64,000 nucleotides of DNA, taken from the NCBI GenBank assembly GCA_905221605.1, contig CAJNDS010000480.1, positions 424,510 through 488,509 on the forward strand, read 5' to 3'. How positions within the stretch are numbered: position 1 is the stretch's first letter; each line of letters begins with the position of its first letter. Of the stretch, positions 10,032-21,780 are shown in pieces. Source of the stretch: Symbiodinium natans. Taxonomy: Eukaryota; Sar; Dinophyceae; Suessiales; Symbiodiniaceae. Position numbers and translations under genes: made by a program. The notes under the pieces are model-generated. The model was not told the origin of the DNA and did no database searches. It saw only the letters and a program-made list of their open reading frames with translations.

Positions 10032-12282
10032 AGCACCCCAAACCCTGAACCCTAAACCCTAGACCCTAGACCCTAAACCCTAAACCCCGGCCTGGGGACG
10101 CTGGCTGCCCGGCATCCTTCCAAAACAAAGGTTTCTGATGAGCACGATTTTCGCTATAAGTCAATAAATACAAGTACATATTGTATATATATATATATAT
10201 GAGGCAGGAACCTTTACGTATGATTTGACATAGGTCTTTTGTTTATATACAATGGACTATTTAAACCCTAATCTCTTTGGCCAGACACTTTCTGTTGCTG
10301 GCTCCTCCTGCCACAAAAGCAGAAGCATTTAAACCTTTGGAAGCTATTATAACTACTACATATTTAAACTTCAGCAGTTCAACCCTTGTTTTTTTTGAGA
10401 GAAAGGCAGTAACCACAGAATTGACGAGATTTCGGGCTTAGGGTAATGGACGGAAGGTTTCTACAAAGAAAGGGTCTAACCGAGTCTAACCACAGAACTT
10501 GACGAATTTGGTGTGTAGGGTTTAGCCGAAGGCTTTTGAAGAGAAAGGGTCTAACCGACGCGCTTTTCTATACCGTATTGTTTTTACAAAACCCACAGAA
10601 GCTACCTGAAACTAAATTGCACAACGTTCGTTTCGGTTGCTTCTTTATGTTTGCTGTCTTTGTTGAATAAGTTGTTCTTTCCGTAGACCTTGCGCTATTT
10701 CTCTTTTCTCAATGCATTTTGTTTTGTTGTTGCAGAACAACAAACTCTAATCGAAACTAAGTTGATCAACTTCAATTCATTTTTTCTCTGAAAAAATGGT
10801 GTTTTCAATAGCCTTGTGCTGCTGTTCAATGCATTTTGTTTTGTTATTGTAGTATGAGCCACAGAATTCAATCGAAAGTCATGTGTCTAGGTCATCTGAA
10901 AGCTCTTTTATCTCTGTGTAGGTAATGAGTGCCCTTGCCTCTTCTGAAAAGGGTCCTCCAAGGGCTCCCCTCTCTCCTTCTTCTTTTTTGGGGAATGACA
11001 GAGCTCCTGATTTACACCTTATGAAAAAGCCTTGCTCCTACTTGAAGAAGTGTTTCCTAGAAAGAGATAGAGGAGATCTTCCATTTCCTCGAGAGACAGA
11101 TCTTTCATTGAAAACAAACACAGGAGGACTTTCATGTCCCATTAAGAGAGAGAGGAGCTCTCTCCTGCTGCATTAAAAGATAGAGGACATCGTTCGTGTC
11201 CAGTTTTCATTTCCTATAAAGGAGAGGGGGGAGGGGGAGGGGGGGGGTGGCCGGCTTAAATAGGGTTTTTTTGGAAGCTGAGGGTCGTGTTGTGGTGTGG
11301 TAGATAGAAAGGAAAGGGCATGAGAAAGTTGCTAGAGGAGCTCTTCAATTCCCTTCCTTATCTCCTGTGCTCTTTTCCTTCTTATTGCAACAGGAGAAGA
11401 CAGGAAAAGGGCTTCCATTCCCATCTTGTTCTTCCTTTCTTGTGTTTTTGTCATTTAGAGAGGAACAGGAGAAGAGGAGGGAGAGAGAAGGAGAGAGGAG
11501 AGATACAGGGAATCCAACTTCAATGGAATAGCAAAGAAAAGAATAGAAGAGAGATGAATAGAGAAGAGGGAGAGACAAAACAAGGCGCTGAGAAGATGGC
11601 ACTCTTCTTTATCGTTCCTCCTTATCTCTCCCTTCCCTCTTTCTTTTCGAAATAAGAACAACTAAACAGGAAGAATTATGCAAAGGAGAACAGTAAGAAA
11701 AAAGAGCAGAAGAGATAGGCCGAGAAGAGGGATATGATGAAGTACGGCAAGGTCCACGCGCAAGGAGTCACCCTCTGCCTTACCTTCCACTGCTTTATCA
11801 TGCAAGTTCCTTTCTTGTGTTTTATCAGTTAAAAGAAACTAGAAGGAGAGAAGGGAAAGGGACGTGAGAGGGGAGAGAGATAGCAAGGAGGCCACTTATT
11901 TTTCTGGAAGGGTACTGAACAGAAGAGAGGAGACAAGAAACAAGGAGACGGAGGAACGCAACAAGGCACAAAGGAGATGGCACTCTTCTTTATCTGTAAT
12001 CTCTCCCTTCTTTGTCTCTCTCCCTTTTCCCTCTATAATTAAACAAGACAAGACTATTCTTGCTCTTCGCAGATAGGTGCCCCCTCTCCTCTTCAGGAAG
12101 CCCCCTTGCCCTCATTTTGCTTGCTTTCTGAAACGACAAGGAAGCAACACATAGAACGAGAGGAAAGGTGGAGCTCTTCAATTTGTTTCCCTATCTCTTT
12201 TTTCTTTTTTTTTTTCATTCAAAAAGGCAAAGAAGCTTCCTTTTGTGTGTTTTTGAGATTTAAAGGAGAACAAGAGAAGAGA

Positions 12283-12284
<2 letters not shown>

Positions 12285-12325
<41 letters not shown>
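12285..12325. repeat. GA microsatellite
   Basis: Uninterrupted GA dinucleotide run. Confidence 0.95.
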
Positions 12326-12330
<5 letters not shown>

Positions 12331-12967
12331 GAGAGAAAGGAGAGAGGAGAGATCAAAAGTAATGCAACTCTAATGGGAAGAGCAATGACAAGAATGGAAG
12401 AGAAATGAAGGCAGGCGAGGGAGGCGCAAAAATCAGGCAAAGAGAAGACGGTGCTCGTTTTCATCTTTCCTCTGTTTCTTATTTTTCTCTTCTCTTGTTC
12501 ATGTCCGTTAGAAAGAAAAGACAAAAGGAAGAACAATTAATGAACATGTAAGCAAACCCAGCTGATGCTCATGATTTCTCCCTCTCTCTCTCTCCCTATA
12601 TATGGGCGATGGAACGGGTGTCCTGTTTGATCGTTTTCTGCATCTTCAAGCGAGGAAAAGGGACCCCACAAGAAAGCACTTAGGGTGTCCCTTTTGCTCG
12701 TTTGAAGACACAGCAAGCGATTAAAAGGGACGCCCGTTTTGGGTTGGCAGCAAGCCCAACTGATGCTCATGATTTTTCTCTCTCCCCATATATGGGCGAT
12801 GGAACGGGTGTCTTTTTGGATCGTTTTCTGCATCTTCAAGCGAGGAAAAGGGACACCACAAGGAAACACTTAGTCAGGGTGTCCCTTTTGCTCGTTTGAA
12901 GACACAGAAGGCGATTAAAAGGGATGCCCATTTTGGATCGGCAGCAAACCCAGCTGATGCTCATGAT

Positions 12968-13081
<114 letters not shown>

Positions 13082-13802
13082 ATATGGGCGATGGAACGGG
13101 TGTCCTTCCTGATAGTTTTCTGCATCTTCAAGGGAGAAAGAAGGGCACCACCAGTAACATCAGATGTAGGGAGGGAAATTGAAGGGCTCCTCTCTTTACT
13201 TAGTCATTCCCTTTCCTCTCTTCTTATCTGTTGTTTTCTTCGCTTAAAAAAGCAAAGTAAGGGAAAGGATATTTCCTGAAGAGGAGGGAGGGCACCTATC
13301 TGTAAGGAGCAACCGTTTAGAGGGGAGCAGGAGAAGAGGAGGAAGAGAGAAGGAGAGAGGAGAGATACAGGGAACCCAACTTCAATGGAATAGCAAAGAA
13401 AAGAATAGAAGAGAGATGAATAGAGAAGAGGGAGAGACAAAACAAGGCGCTGAGAAGATGGCGCTCTTCTTTATCTTTCCTCCCTCCCTTATCTCTCCCT
13501 TCCCTCTTTCTTTTCGAAATAAGAACAACTAAACAGGAAGAATTATGAACAGGAGAACAGTAAGAAAAAAGAGCAGAAGAGATAGGCCAAGAAGAGGGAT
13601 ATGATGAAGTACGGCAAGGTCCACGCGCAAGGAGTCACCCTCGGTTTACCTTCCACTGCTTTATCACGCAAGTTCCTTTCTTGTGTTTTATCGGTTAAAA
13701 GAAACTAGAAGGAGAGAAGGGAAAGGGAAGTGAGAGAGGAGAGAGATAGCAAGGAGGCCATTTTTCTGGAGGCGTGCTGCCGTGTTTGAAGAAAGCAGGG
13801 CG

Positions 13803-13858
13803 GTTCAACAGTACCAAATTTTCAAGACAACCTCTAAGAAAATTTGGTACTGTTGAAC
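13803..13858. repeat. Perfect 21-bp-arm hairpin
   Basis: GTTCAACAGTACCAAATTTT plus C at 13803-13823 is exactly complementary to 13838-13858, with a 14-nt spacer. It is not part of a tandem array. It could form a short hairpin RNA if transcribed. Confidence 0.8.
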
Positions 13859-13919
13859 GCCTTGTTTTAAAGGAAACAGGGCGGCTCCGTTGCCTCTTAA
13901 AGGAATGAGATACTTTTTT

Positions 13920-15060
13920 CGAGAATGAGAAAGTGCCGTTTCCACTTTCATAGGAAAGGAAAGAGAAGCGATATGAAGCAAGCTTCTCCGCCTCTTAAAG
14001 GAATGAGGTACTATTTATCTGAATAGGAAATGAGAAAGTTCCTTTTCCACTTTCAATTGGAAAAGAAAGAGAAGCGATTCTGCGGCTCGGAATTCCTCTA
14101 CCTGGTCCCTACCTTGTAGCTCCTCTACTTACGACATCTTGGCATTAGCTGGCAAAAAAGGCAACCGGACTGAGATGAATAGAGCATGAGAAAGTTCGTT
14201 TCCACTTTCAATCGGAAAGGAAAGGGAAACGATTCTGGAACTCGGAATTCCTCTACCTGGTCTGTACCTTGTAGCTACTCTGCTTCTTGGTATTAAATGA
14301 AGAGCGCCATCGCTGTTTAACAAGACATGAAGAGTCCCTCAAAGCATGACAAACCCCCTCCAGTCCTCAGGAAGAAAAAAGACAGCTCCTTTATCGCTTC
14401 ATGCCCTGTAAGTCCTAATCGGATAGGGATCCATGAAGAGTTCGTCTAGCTGTTAACAGAGGCACCAATCTATTTCCCAATAATCGGAGAGGGGAACGGG
14501 AGAGCGTGACAGAGCTTTTGCCTCTTTAAACAGCAATGAAGAGAGCTCCTCTACCTCTTATAAAGGAATGCGACACGAGAAAGTTCCCTTTCCACTTATA
14601 TTAATGGGAAAGGAATGAGAAACGATTCTGGACCTCGGAATTCCTCTACATGGTCTCTGCTTTGTAGCTCCTCTACTTCCTAGTAGTTACTAAATGAAAA
14701 AGCTCCTTCTCCGTCTAACTTAAAACATTAAGATTTCCTCCAGCTGTTAACATGTTAACATAGGCAATGTATTTCCCACTGAAAGAAGCATGACAAACCC
14801 CTCCCTTACCCAGTAAGAATGAAGACATAAAGCCAAACGCCCCTTTACCTTGTAACCGGCTAAGGAATGGGAGAGCGTGACAGAGCTTTTGCCTCCTTAA
14901 ACGGGAACGAAGAGAACGCCTCTACCTCAAAGGAATGAGATACTCTTCTCTGATTATGCCATGAGAAAGTTCCTTTTCTTTTAATGGGAAAGGACAGAGA
15001 AGTGACTCTAGAAACTCGGAATTCCCCTACCTTGTATATAGCTCCTCCACTTCTTGGTAC
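13920..15060. repeat. Dispersed module with paired CTTTCC/GGAAAG segments
   Basis: A module of about 100 bp (AAAGTTCC, TTTCCACTTTCA, GGAAAGGAAAGAGAAGCGAT, CTCGGAATTCCTCTACCTGG) recurs near 13925, 14030, 14190, 14580 and 14960 with changes. Non-coding. Confidence 0.7.
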
Positions 15061-16189
15061 TCAACGGAAGTTTAACTAGATTTTGTCCGTCTTCTATTCG
15101 GAGAAATCACGAGAAAACGCAATGGCCACACTCTGGTGTGATCTACTCGCTGCCTTTTTACAAAAGGAGGCACGTAGATCGCACCAGACGTCCGTCCTCT
15201 GTTTGGAGAAATCACGAGAAAACGCGACTGCAAAAATCTCGCGCGACCGACTCACTGCCTTTTCTACAAAAGCAGAAGCATTTAAACCTTTGCAAGCTAT
15301 TATAACTATTACATATGTAAACTTCAACAGTTCAACCCGTGTTTTTTTTTGAGAGAAAGGCAGTAACCACAGAATTGACGAGATTTCGGGCCTAGGGTAA
15401 TGGACGGAAGGTTTCTACAAAGAAAGGGTCTAACCGAGTCTAACCACAGAACTTGACGAATTTGGTGTGTAGGGTTTAGCCGAAGGTTTTTGAAGAGAAA
15501 GGGTCTAACCGACGCGCTTTTCTATACCGTATTGTTTTTACAAAACCCACAGAAGCTACCTGAAACTAAATTGCACAACGTTCGTTTCGGTTGCTTCTTT
15601 ATGTTTGCTGTCTTTGTTGAATAAGTTGTTCTTTCCGTAGACCTTGCGCTATTTCTCTTTTCTCAATGCATTTTGTTTTGTTGTTGCAGAACCACAAACT
15701 CTAATCGAAACTAAGTTGATCAACTTCAATTCATTTTTTCTCTGAAAAAATGGTGTTTTCAATAGCCTTGTGCTGCTGTTCAATGCGTTTTGTTTTGTTA
15801 TTGTAGTATGAGCCACAGAATTCAATCAAAAGTCATGTGTCTAGGTCATGTGAAAGCTCTTTTATCTCTGTGTAGGTAATGAATGCCCTTGCCTCTTCTG
15901 AAAAGGGGTCCTCCAAGGGAATGACAGAGCTCCTTATTTACACCTTATGAAAAAGCCTTTCTCCTACTTGAAGAAGTGTTTACTAGAAAGAGAGAGGAGA
16001 TCTTCCATTTCCTCGAGAGACAGATCTTTCACTGAAAAAGAATACAGGAGGACTTTCATGTCCCAGTAGGAGAGAGAGGACATCGTTCATGTCCAGTTTT
16101 CATTTCCTATAAAGGAGAGGGGGGAGGGCCGGGGGGGGGGGGGTGGGTGGCTCAAATAGGGTTTATTTGGAAGCTAAGGCTCGGGTTTT

Positions 16190-18699
16190 GCCCATGGCAA
16201 AGAGAAGATGGTATTCGTCTTCATCTTTCCTATCCTTCTTGTCTTTCTTCTCTCTTGTTCGTTTCCCTTTGAAACAAAAACCCAAAGGAAGAACAATGAA
16301 AATGAAAGGAACTCGCTTTCTTTTTCCGTTTGGGAACAATGAAAAGAACCGAGGAGATAAGGCGAGAGGAGGCATATGCTGAAGCATGGAGAGGGGCCAC
16401 GGGCAAGCAGCTAACCCCGCTCACGTTCCCAACCATTGAAAAAGGATAAGAAAGGACAAGGGCCTCCATTCCCCTCTTATGTTTTCCTTGTGCTTTTTGT
16501 CGTTGAAGAGGACGGAGAGAGAAGGAGGAGGAGAAATAGACAGGATCGCATTTTTAATGGGAAGAGCAAAGACAACAATGGAGGAGAGATGAATAATGGA
16601 TAAGGAAAGACAAAACAAGGCACAGAGAAGATGGGACTCTTCTTTATCGATCCTCTCTCCCTTATCTCTCCCTTCCCTTTTTCTTCTTGAAATAAGGAAA
16701 ACGAAAAGGAAGCATTAAGAGAACAACAAAGGAGAAGGGTAAGGAAAGGAAGCCGAGAAAAGGGATATGATGAAGTACGGCAAGGTCCACGCGCAAGAAG
16801 TCACCCTCTGCTTACCTTTCCCCTGCTTTATCATACAAGTTCCTTTCTTGTTTTCTAATCAGTTAAAAGGTAATAGATGGAGAGAGGGGAAAGGGAAGTG
16901 AGAGAGTAGAGATCACAAGGATGCCTTTGTTCTGGAAGCGTACTGCAAGGAATAGAAGAGACAAGAGGCAAGGGGAGGGACGGACAAAACAAGGCGCAAG
17001 AAGATGGCATTCCTCTATATCTATCATCTCTCCCCTGTCCCTTTTGAATGAGAAAAAAACCTTTCTTGCTCTTCACAGATAGGTGTCATCCCTCCTCTTC
17101 AGGAAATCCCCTTTCCCTTATTTTGCTTTTTGAAGCGAATAAGAACAAGAACAGGTAGGAAGAGAGGAAAGGGAAATAATAAGTAAAGAGAGGAGCCCTT
17201 CAATCCCCCTCCCTGTCTCTTATGTTCTTTTCCTTCTTGGGGGGTATCGTTCTTTCTCCTTTGAAGATGCAGAAGACGATTGAAAAGGACACCCGTTCCA
17301 TCGCCCCTATATATAGAGAGAGACATCATGAGCATCAGCTGGGTTTGCTGCCAATCCAAAACGGTGTCCCTTTAATCGCTTTCTGTGTGTCAAACGAGCA
17401 AAAGGGACACCCCTAAGTGCTTTCTTTTGGGATGTCTTTCTTTTTGCCTTGAAGACACAGCAAACGTAAAAAAGGACGCCTGCTTCCGTCGCGCATAGAG
17501 AGAGAGAGATAGAGAGAGACTGAGAATGAATGAGTGAGAGATAGAGATAGGGACAGGGAAAGAGAGCAAGATAAAGAAAGAACGAAAGAAAGAAAGATAG
17601 CGACAGGGATACAGACAGAGAGAGAGAGAGTTTTCTGTTCGGGGGCATCCTTTTTTCTCGCTTGAAGATGCAGAAAACGATCCAAAGGGACAGCCGTTCC
17701 ATCGCCCATGGCAAAGAGAAGATGGTACCCGTCTTCATCTTTCCTATCCTTCTCCTCTTTCTTCTCTCTTGTTCGTTTCCCTTTGAAACAAAAACCCAAA
17801 GGAAGAACAATGAAAATGAAAGGAACTCGCTTTCTTTTTCCGTTTGGGAACAATCAAAAGAACCGAGGAGATAAGACGAGAGGAGGCATATGCTGAAGCA
17901 TGGAGAGGGGCCACGGGCAAGCAGCCAACCCCCAACCATTGAAAAAGGATAAGAAAGGCCAGGGGCCTCCATTCTCTTTGTTTTTTTTCCTTTTCTTGTG
18001 TTTTTTGTCTTTGAAGAGGGAGAGAGAAGGAGGAGGAGACATAGACAGGGTTGCATTTTTAACAGGAAGAGCAAAGACAAGAATAGAGAGATGAATAAAG
18101 GAGTAGGAAAGACAAAACAAGGCACAGAGAAGATGGGGGACTCTTCTTTATCGATCCTCTCTCCCTTATCTCTCCCTTCCCTTGTTCTTTTCGAAATAAG
18201 GAAAACAAAAAGGAATTATGAAAACAGGAGAAGGGTAAGGAGAGGAACAGAAGAGATAGGCCGAGAAGAGGGATATGATGAAGTACGGCAAGGTCCACGC
18301 GCAAGGAGTCACCCTCTGCTTACCCTTCCCCTGCTTTATCATACAAGTTCCTTTCTTGTTTTTAATCAGTTAAAAGGTAATAGATGGAGAGAAGGGAAAG
18401 GGAAGTGAGAGGAGCGATCACAAGGATGCCATTTTTCTGGAAGCGTACTGCAAGGAATAGAAACAGGAAGCACAGAAGACGCATGAAAAGGACACCCGTT
18501 CCATCGCCCCTATATATAGAGTGATATATCATGAGCATCAGCTGGGTTTGCTGCCAATCCAAAATGGTGTGCCTTTAATCGCTTTCTGTGTCTTCAAACG
18601 AGCAAAAGGGACACCCCTAAGTGTTATCTTTTGGGATGTCTTTCTTTTTGGCTTGAAGACACAGAAAACGTAAAAAGGACGCCTGCTTCCATCGCACAT

Positions 18700-18730
<31 letters not shown>

Positions 18731-19480
18731 TAGAGAGAGAGAGAGTGAGACTGGGAATGAATGAGTGAGAGATAGAGATAGGGACAGGGAAAGAGAGCAA
18801 GATAAAGAAAGAACGAAAGAAAGAAAGATAGCGACAGGGATACAGACAGAGAGAGAGTGCTTTTGTTCGGGGGCGTCCTTTTTCTCGCTTGAAGATGCAG
18901 AAAACGATCCACAGGCACAATCGTTCCATCGCCCATGGCAAAGAGAAGATGGTACTCGTCTTCACCTTTCTCTCTTTCTCCTCTTTCTTCTCTCTTGTTC
19001 GTTTCCCTTTGAAACAAAAACCCAAAGGAAGAACAATGAAAATGAAAGGAACTCGCTTTCTTTTTCCGTTTGGGAACAATGAAAAGAACCGAGGAGATAA
19101 GGCGAGAGGAGGCATATGCTGAAGCATGGAGAGGGGCCACGGGCAAGCAGCCAACCCCCAACCATTGAAAAAGGATAAGAAAGGCCAAGGGCCTCCATTC
19201 CCTTTGCTTTTTCCTTTTCTTGTGTTTTTTGTCTTTGAAGAGGAGGGAGAGAGAAGGAGGAGGAGACATAGACAGGGTTGCATTTTTAACAGGAAGAGCA
19301 AAGGCAAGAATAGAGAGATGAATAAAGGAGCAGGAAAGACAAAACAAGGCACAGAGAAGATGGGACTCTTCTTTAGCGATCCTCTCTCCCATATCTCTCC
19401 CTTCCCTTTTTCTTTTCGAAATAAGGACAACAAAAATGACAAAAAGGATGAACCATGAAAAAAGGAGAAGGGTAAGGAAA
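16190..19480. repeat. About 1.2-1.5 kb internal repeats
   Basis: The module starting GCCCATGGCAAAGAGAAGAT recurs at 16191, 17705 and 18932, each followed by the same GTTCGTTTCCCTTTGAAAC segment. Long minus-strand frames here (up to 284 codons) consist of low-complexity F/L/S/K runs. They change frame between otherwise identical copies, so I treat them as non-coding. Confidence 0.75.
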
Positions 19481-19608
19481 GGAACAGAAGAGATAGGCCC
19501 TTGAAATGGGTCTGAAATTTGCAGTCTCCCAGGAAGAGGGACTTTAAAACCTAGGAAAAATGATTTTTCCAGATTTTAAGGATTTGAAGGAATTTAAAGA
19601 GTTTGTGG

Positions 19609-19748
19609 GGGCGCGGAGCCGTGACTCATTTCAGGCCCTGAGATGAGTCACTGTGTGTGTTGAGGGGGCACGGAGCCGTGACTCATTTCAGGCCCTGAAA
19701 TGAGTCACTGCTTTCGTTGAGGGGGCACGGAGCCGTGACTCATTTCAG
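19609..19748. repeat. 57-bp tandem unit with 15-bp-arm palindromes
   Basis: GTGACTCATTTCAGG, one base, then its reverse complement is perfect at 19678-19708 and has one mismatch at 19621-19651; a third, partial unit starts at 19735. Each arm holds TGACTCA, the core bound by bZIP (AP-1-like) factors in other eukaryotes. Any binding here is inference. Confidence 0.85.
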
Positions 19749-19848
19749 TCCCAACTAATTGAAATAATTTAGAATCCAGTCCCAACTAATTGAAATAATT
19801 TAGATAAAATTTGAATAATTTAAGTAATGTAAATAATTTCGGGCCTGC

Positions 19849-20293
19849 AGAAAGGCACGGCTCGATTTGGCCAAATTTTGCCGGGCAGCCTCCGGGCAAA
19901 ATTTGGCCAAATCGGGCTGCTCTTCGTATGCGATGAGAAATGCGCGGCTCGATTTGGCCAAATTATGCCGGGCAGCCTCCGGGCAAAATTTGGCCAAGTC
20001 GGGCTGCTCTTCGTACGCGATGAGAAATGCGTGGCTCGATTTGGCCAAATTTCGCCGGGCAGCCTCCGGGCAAATTTTGGCCAAATCGGGCTGCTCTTCG
20101 TATGCGATGAGAAATGCGCGGCTCGATTTGGCCAAATTTTGCCGGGCAGCCTCCGGGCAAATTTTGGCCAAATCGGGCTGCTCTTCGTATGCGATGAGAA
20201 ATGCGCGGCTCGATTGCGATGAGAAATGCGCGGCTCGATTTGACCAAATTTTGCCGGGCAGCCTCCGGGCAAAATTTGGCCAAATCGGGCTGC
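19849..20293. repeat. Tandem hairpin array 1 (about 87-bp unit, 20-bp arms)
   Basis: Each unit has CGATTTGGCCAAATTTTGCC, a 12-nt spacer, then the exact reverse complement (for example 19863-19882 with 19895-19914). A linker GCTGCTCTTCGTATGCGATG and GAGAAATGCGCG join the units. About five units. Frames on both strands are open because of the symmetry and are not genes. Confidence 0.9.
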
Positions 20294-20295
20294 CA

Positions 20296-20745
20296 CGCAC
20301 AAAATCTGCCTGGATCTACGCGGGGCTGTTTCTTACAAAAAAAGTGCCGCGTAGATCCAGGCAGATTTTGTCCTTCGTGTTTTTTGACAAAACACCATGG
20401 ACAAAATCTGCCTGGATCTACGCGGGGCTGTTTCTTACGAAAAAAAGTGCCGCGTAGATCCAGGCAGATTTTGTCCTTCGTGTTTTTTGAGAAAACACCA
20501 TGGACAAAATCTGCCTGGATCTATGCGGGGCTGTTTCTTACAAAAAAAAGTGCCGCGTAGATCCAGGCAGATTTTGTCCTTCGTGTTTTTTGAGAAAACA
20601 CCATGGACAAAATCTGCCCGGATCTACGCGGCGCTGTTTCTTACAAAAAAAAGTGATGCGTAGATCCAGGCAGATTTTGTCCTTTGTGTTTTTGGAGAAA
20701 TCACCATGGACAAAATCTGCCTGGATCTACGCGGGGCCCGGCAAA
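20296..20745. repeat. Tandem hairpin array 2 (about 102-bp unit, 25-bp arms)
   Basis: The arm beginning ACAAAATCTGCCTGGATCTA and ending CGCGG (20299-20323) is perfectly complementary to 20347-20371 around a 23-nt loop. Four full hairpins and a fifth left arm follow at about 102-bp spacing, each separated by a TCCTTCGTGTTTTTTGA linker. The fold resembles a string of miRNA-precursor-like hairpins. Confidence 0.9.
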
Positions 20746-20849
20746 ATCTGACCAAAGTGACGCGACCCTAATTTATATAATTTACATAATTTTTATAGTT
20801 TGAATAATTTAAATAATTTAAATGGAAAAGGAGGGGGGGCTGGCCCGCT

Positions 20850-21780
20850 TCCGGGGGAGGACCGGGCTCGTGATTTAGTATTGGTGGGAGGCCCGGGCTC
20901 GTGATTTAGTATTGGGGGGAGGCTCGGGCTCGTGATTTAGTATTGGGGGGAGGCCCCGGCTCGTGATTTAGTATTGGGAGAAGGCCCGGGCTCGTGATTT
21001 AGTATTGGGAGAAGGCCCGGGCTCGTAATTTAGTATTGGGAGAAGGCCCGAGGCTTTTTTTTAATAGTTTTAAAAGTTTTAAAAGTTTTAATAGTTTTAA
21101 AAGTTTTAAAAGTTTTGAAAGTTCAGGAATCTCATGGCCGGTTAGTATTGGAAGGAGGCCAGGGCTTGTAGTTTAGTATTGGGGAGAGGCCTGGGCTCGT
21201 GATTTAGTATTGGGGTAAGGCTCGGGCTCGTGATTTAGTATTGGGGGGAGGCCCGGCTCGTGATTTAGTATTGAGGGGAGGCCCGGGCTCGTGATTTAGT
21301 ATTGGAGGGAGGCCCGGGCTCGTAATTTAGTATTGGGAGATGGCCCGATGCTTTTTTTAATAGTTTTAAAAGTTTTAAAAGTTTTAATAGTTTTAAAAGT
21401 TTTAAAAGTTTTGAAAGTTCAGGAATCTCATGGCAGGTTAGTATTGGAGTGAGGCCCGGGCTCGTAGTTTAGTATTGGGGGGAGGCCTGGGCTCGTGATT
21501 TAGTATTGAGAGGATGCTCGGGCTCGTCATTTAGTATTGGGGGGAGGCCCGAGCTCGTGATTTAGTATTGGGGGGAGGCTTGGGCTTGTGATTTAGTATT
21601 GGGGAGAGGCCCGGGCTCGTGTTTTAGTATTGGGCGGAGGCTCGGGCTCGTGATTTAGTATTGGGGGGAGGCTCGGGCTCGTGATTTAGTATTTGGGGGA
21701 GGCCCGGGCTCGTAATTTAGTATTGGGTAGAGGCTTGGGCTTGTGATTTAGTATTGGGAAGAGGCCCGGGGCCCTGGCCA
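20850..21780. repeat. 31-bp satellite (GTGATTTAGTATTGGGGGGA, then GGCCCGGGCTC)
   Basis: About 25 diverged tandem units, interrupted twice by an AGTTTTAAAAGTTTTAA module ending in CAGGAATCTCATGGC. GC-rich CCCGGG alternates with AT-rich TTTAGTATT in each unit. Non-coding. Confidence 0.9.

Larger units (their letters stand above)
1380..10110. repeat. Mosaic of interstitial telomere-like repeats (left region)
   Basis: Runs of TTTAGGG and CCCTAAA, from one unit to about a dozen, occur every few hundred bases in both orientations, mixed with variants (TTCAGGG, TTTGGGG, CCCTACAAA, CCCTGAAA). They are separated by 50-200 bp of unrelated sequence that is either exon-like or a small inverted-repeat element. 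This is not a chromosome end, because orientation flips repeatedly and unique sequence continues. Stretches at 1246-1849, 4450-5220 and 8000-8560 hold only such repeats and anonymous sequence, with no confident gene. Confidence 0.9.

Noticed and set aside
17307-19442. Minus-strand frames of 272-284 codons
   Set aside because: They run through TC microsatellites and repeated modules; the matching frames in copy B (33178-35322) differ in length and start, which argues against selection for coding.
19800-20751. Frames of 80-196 codons in the hairpin arrays
   Set aside because: Arrays with unit symmetry keep several frames open on both strands; no codon bias.
19849-21780. CRISPR array
   Set aside because: Repeats are contiguous or carry palindromes with no unique spacers, and the genome is eukaryotic.
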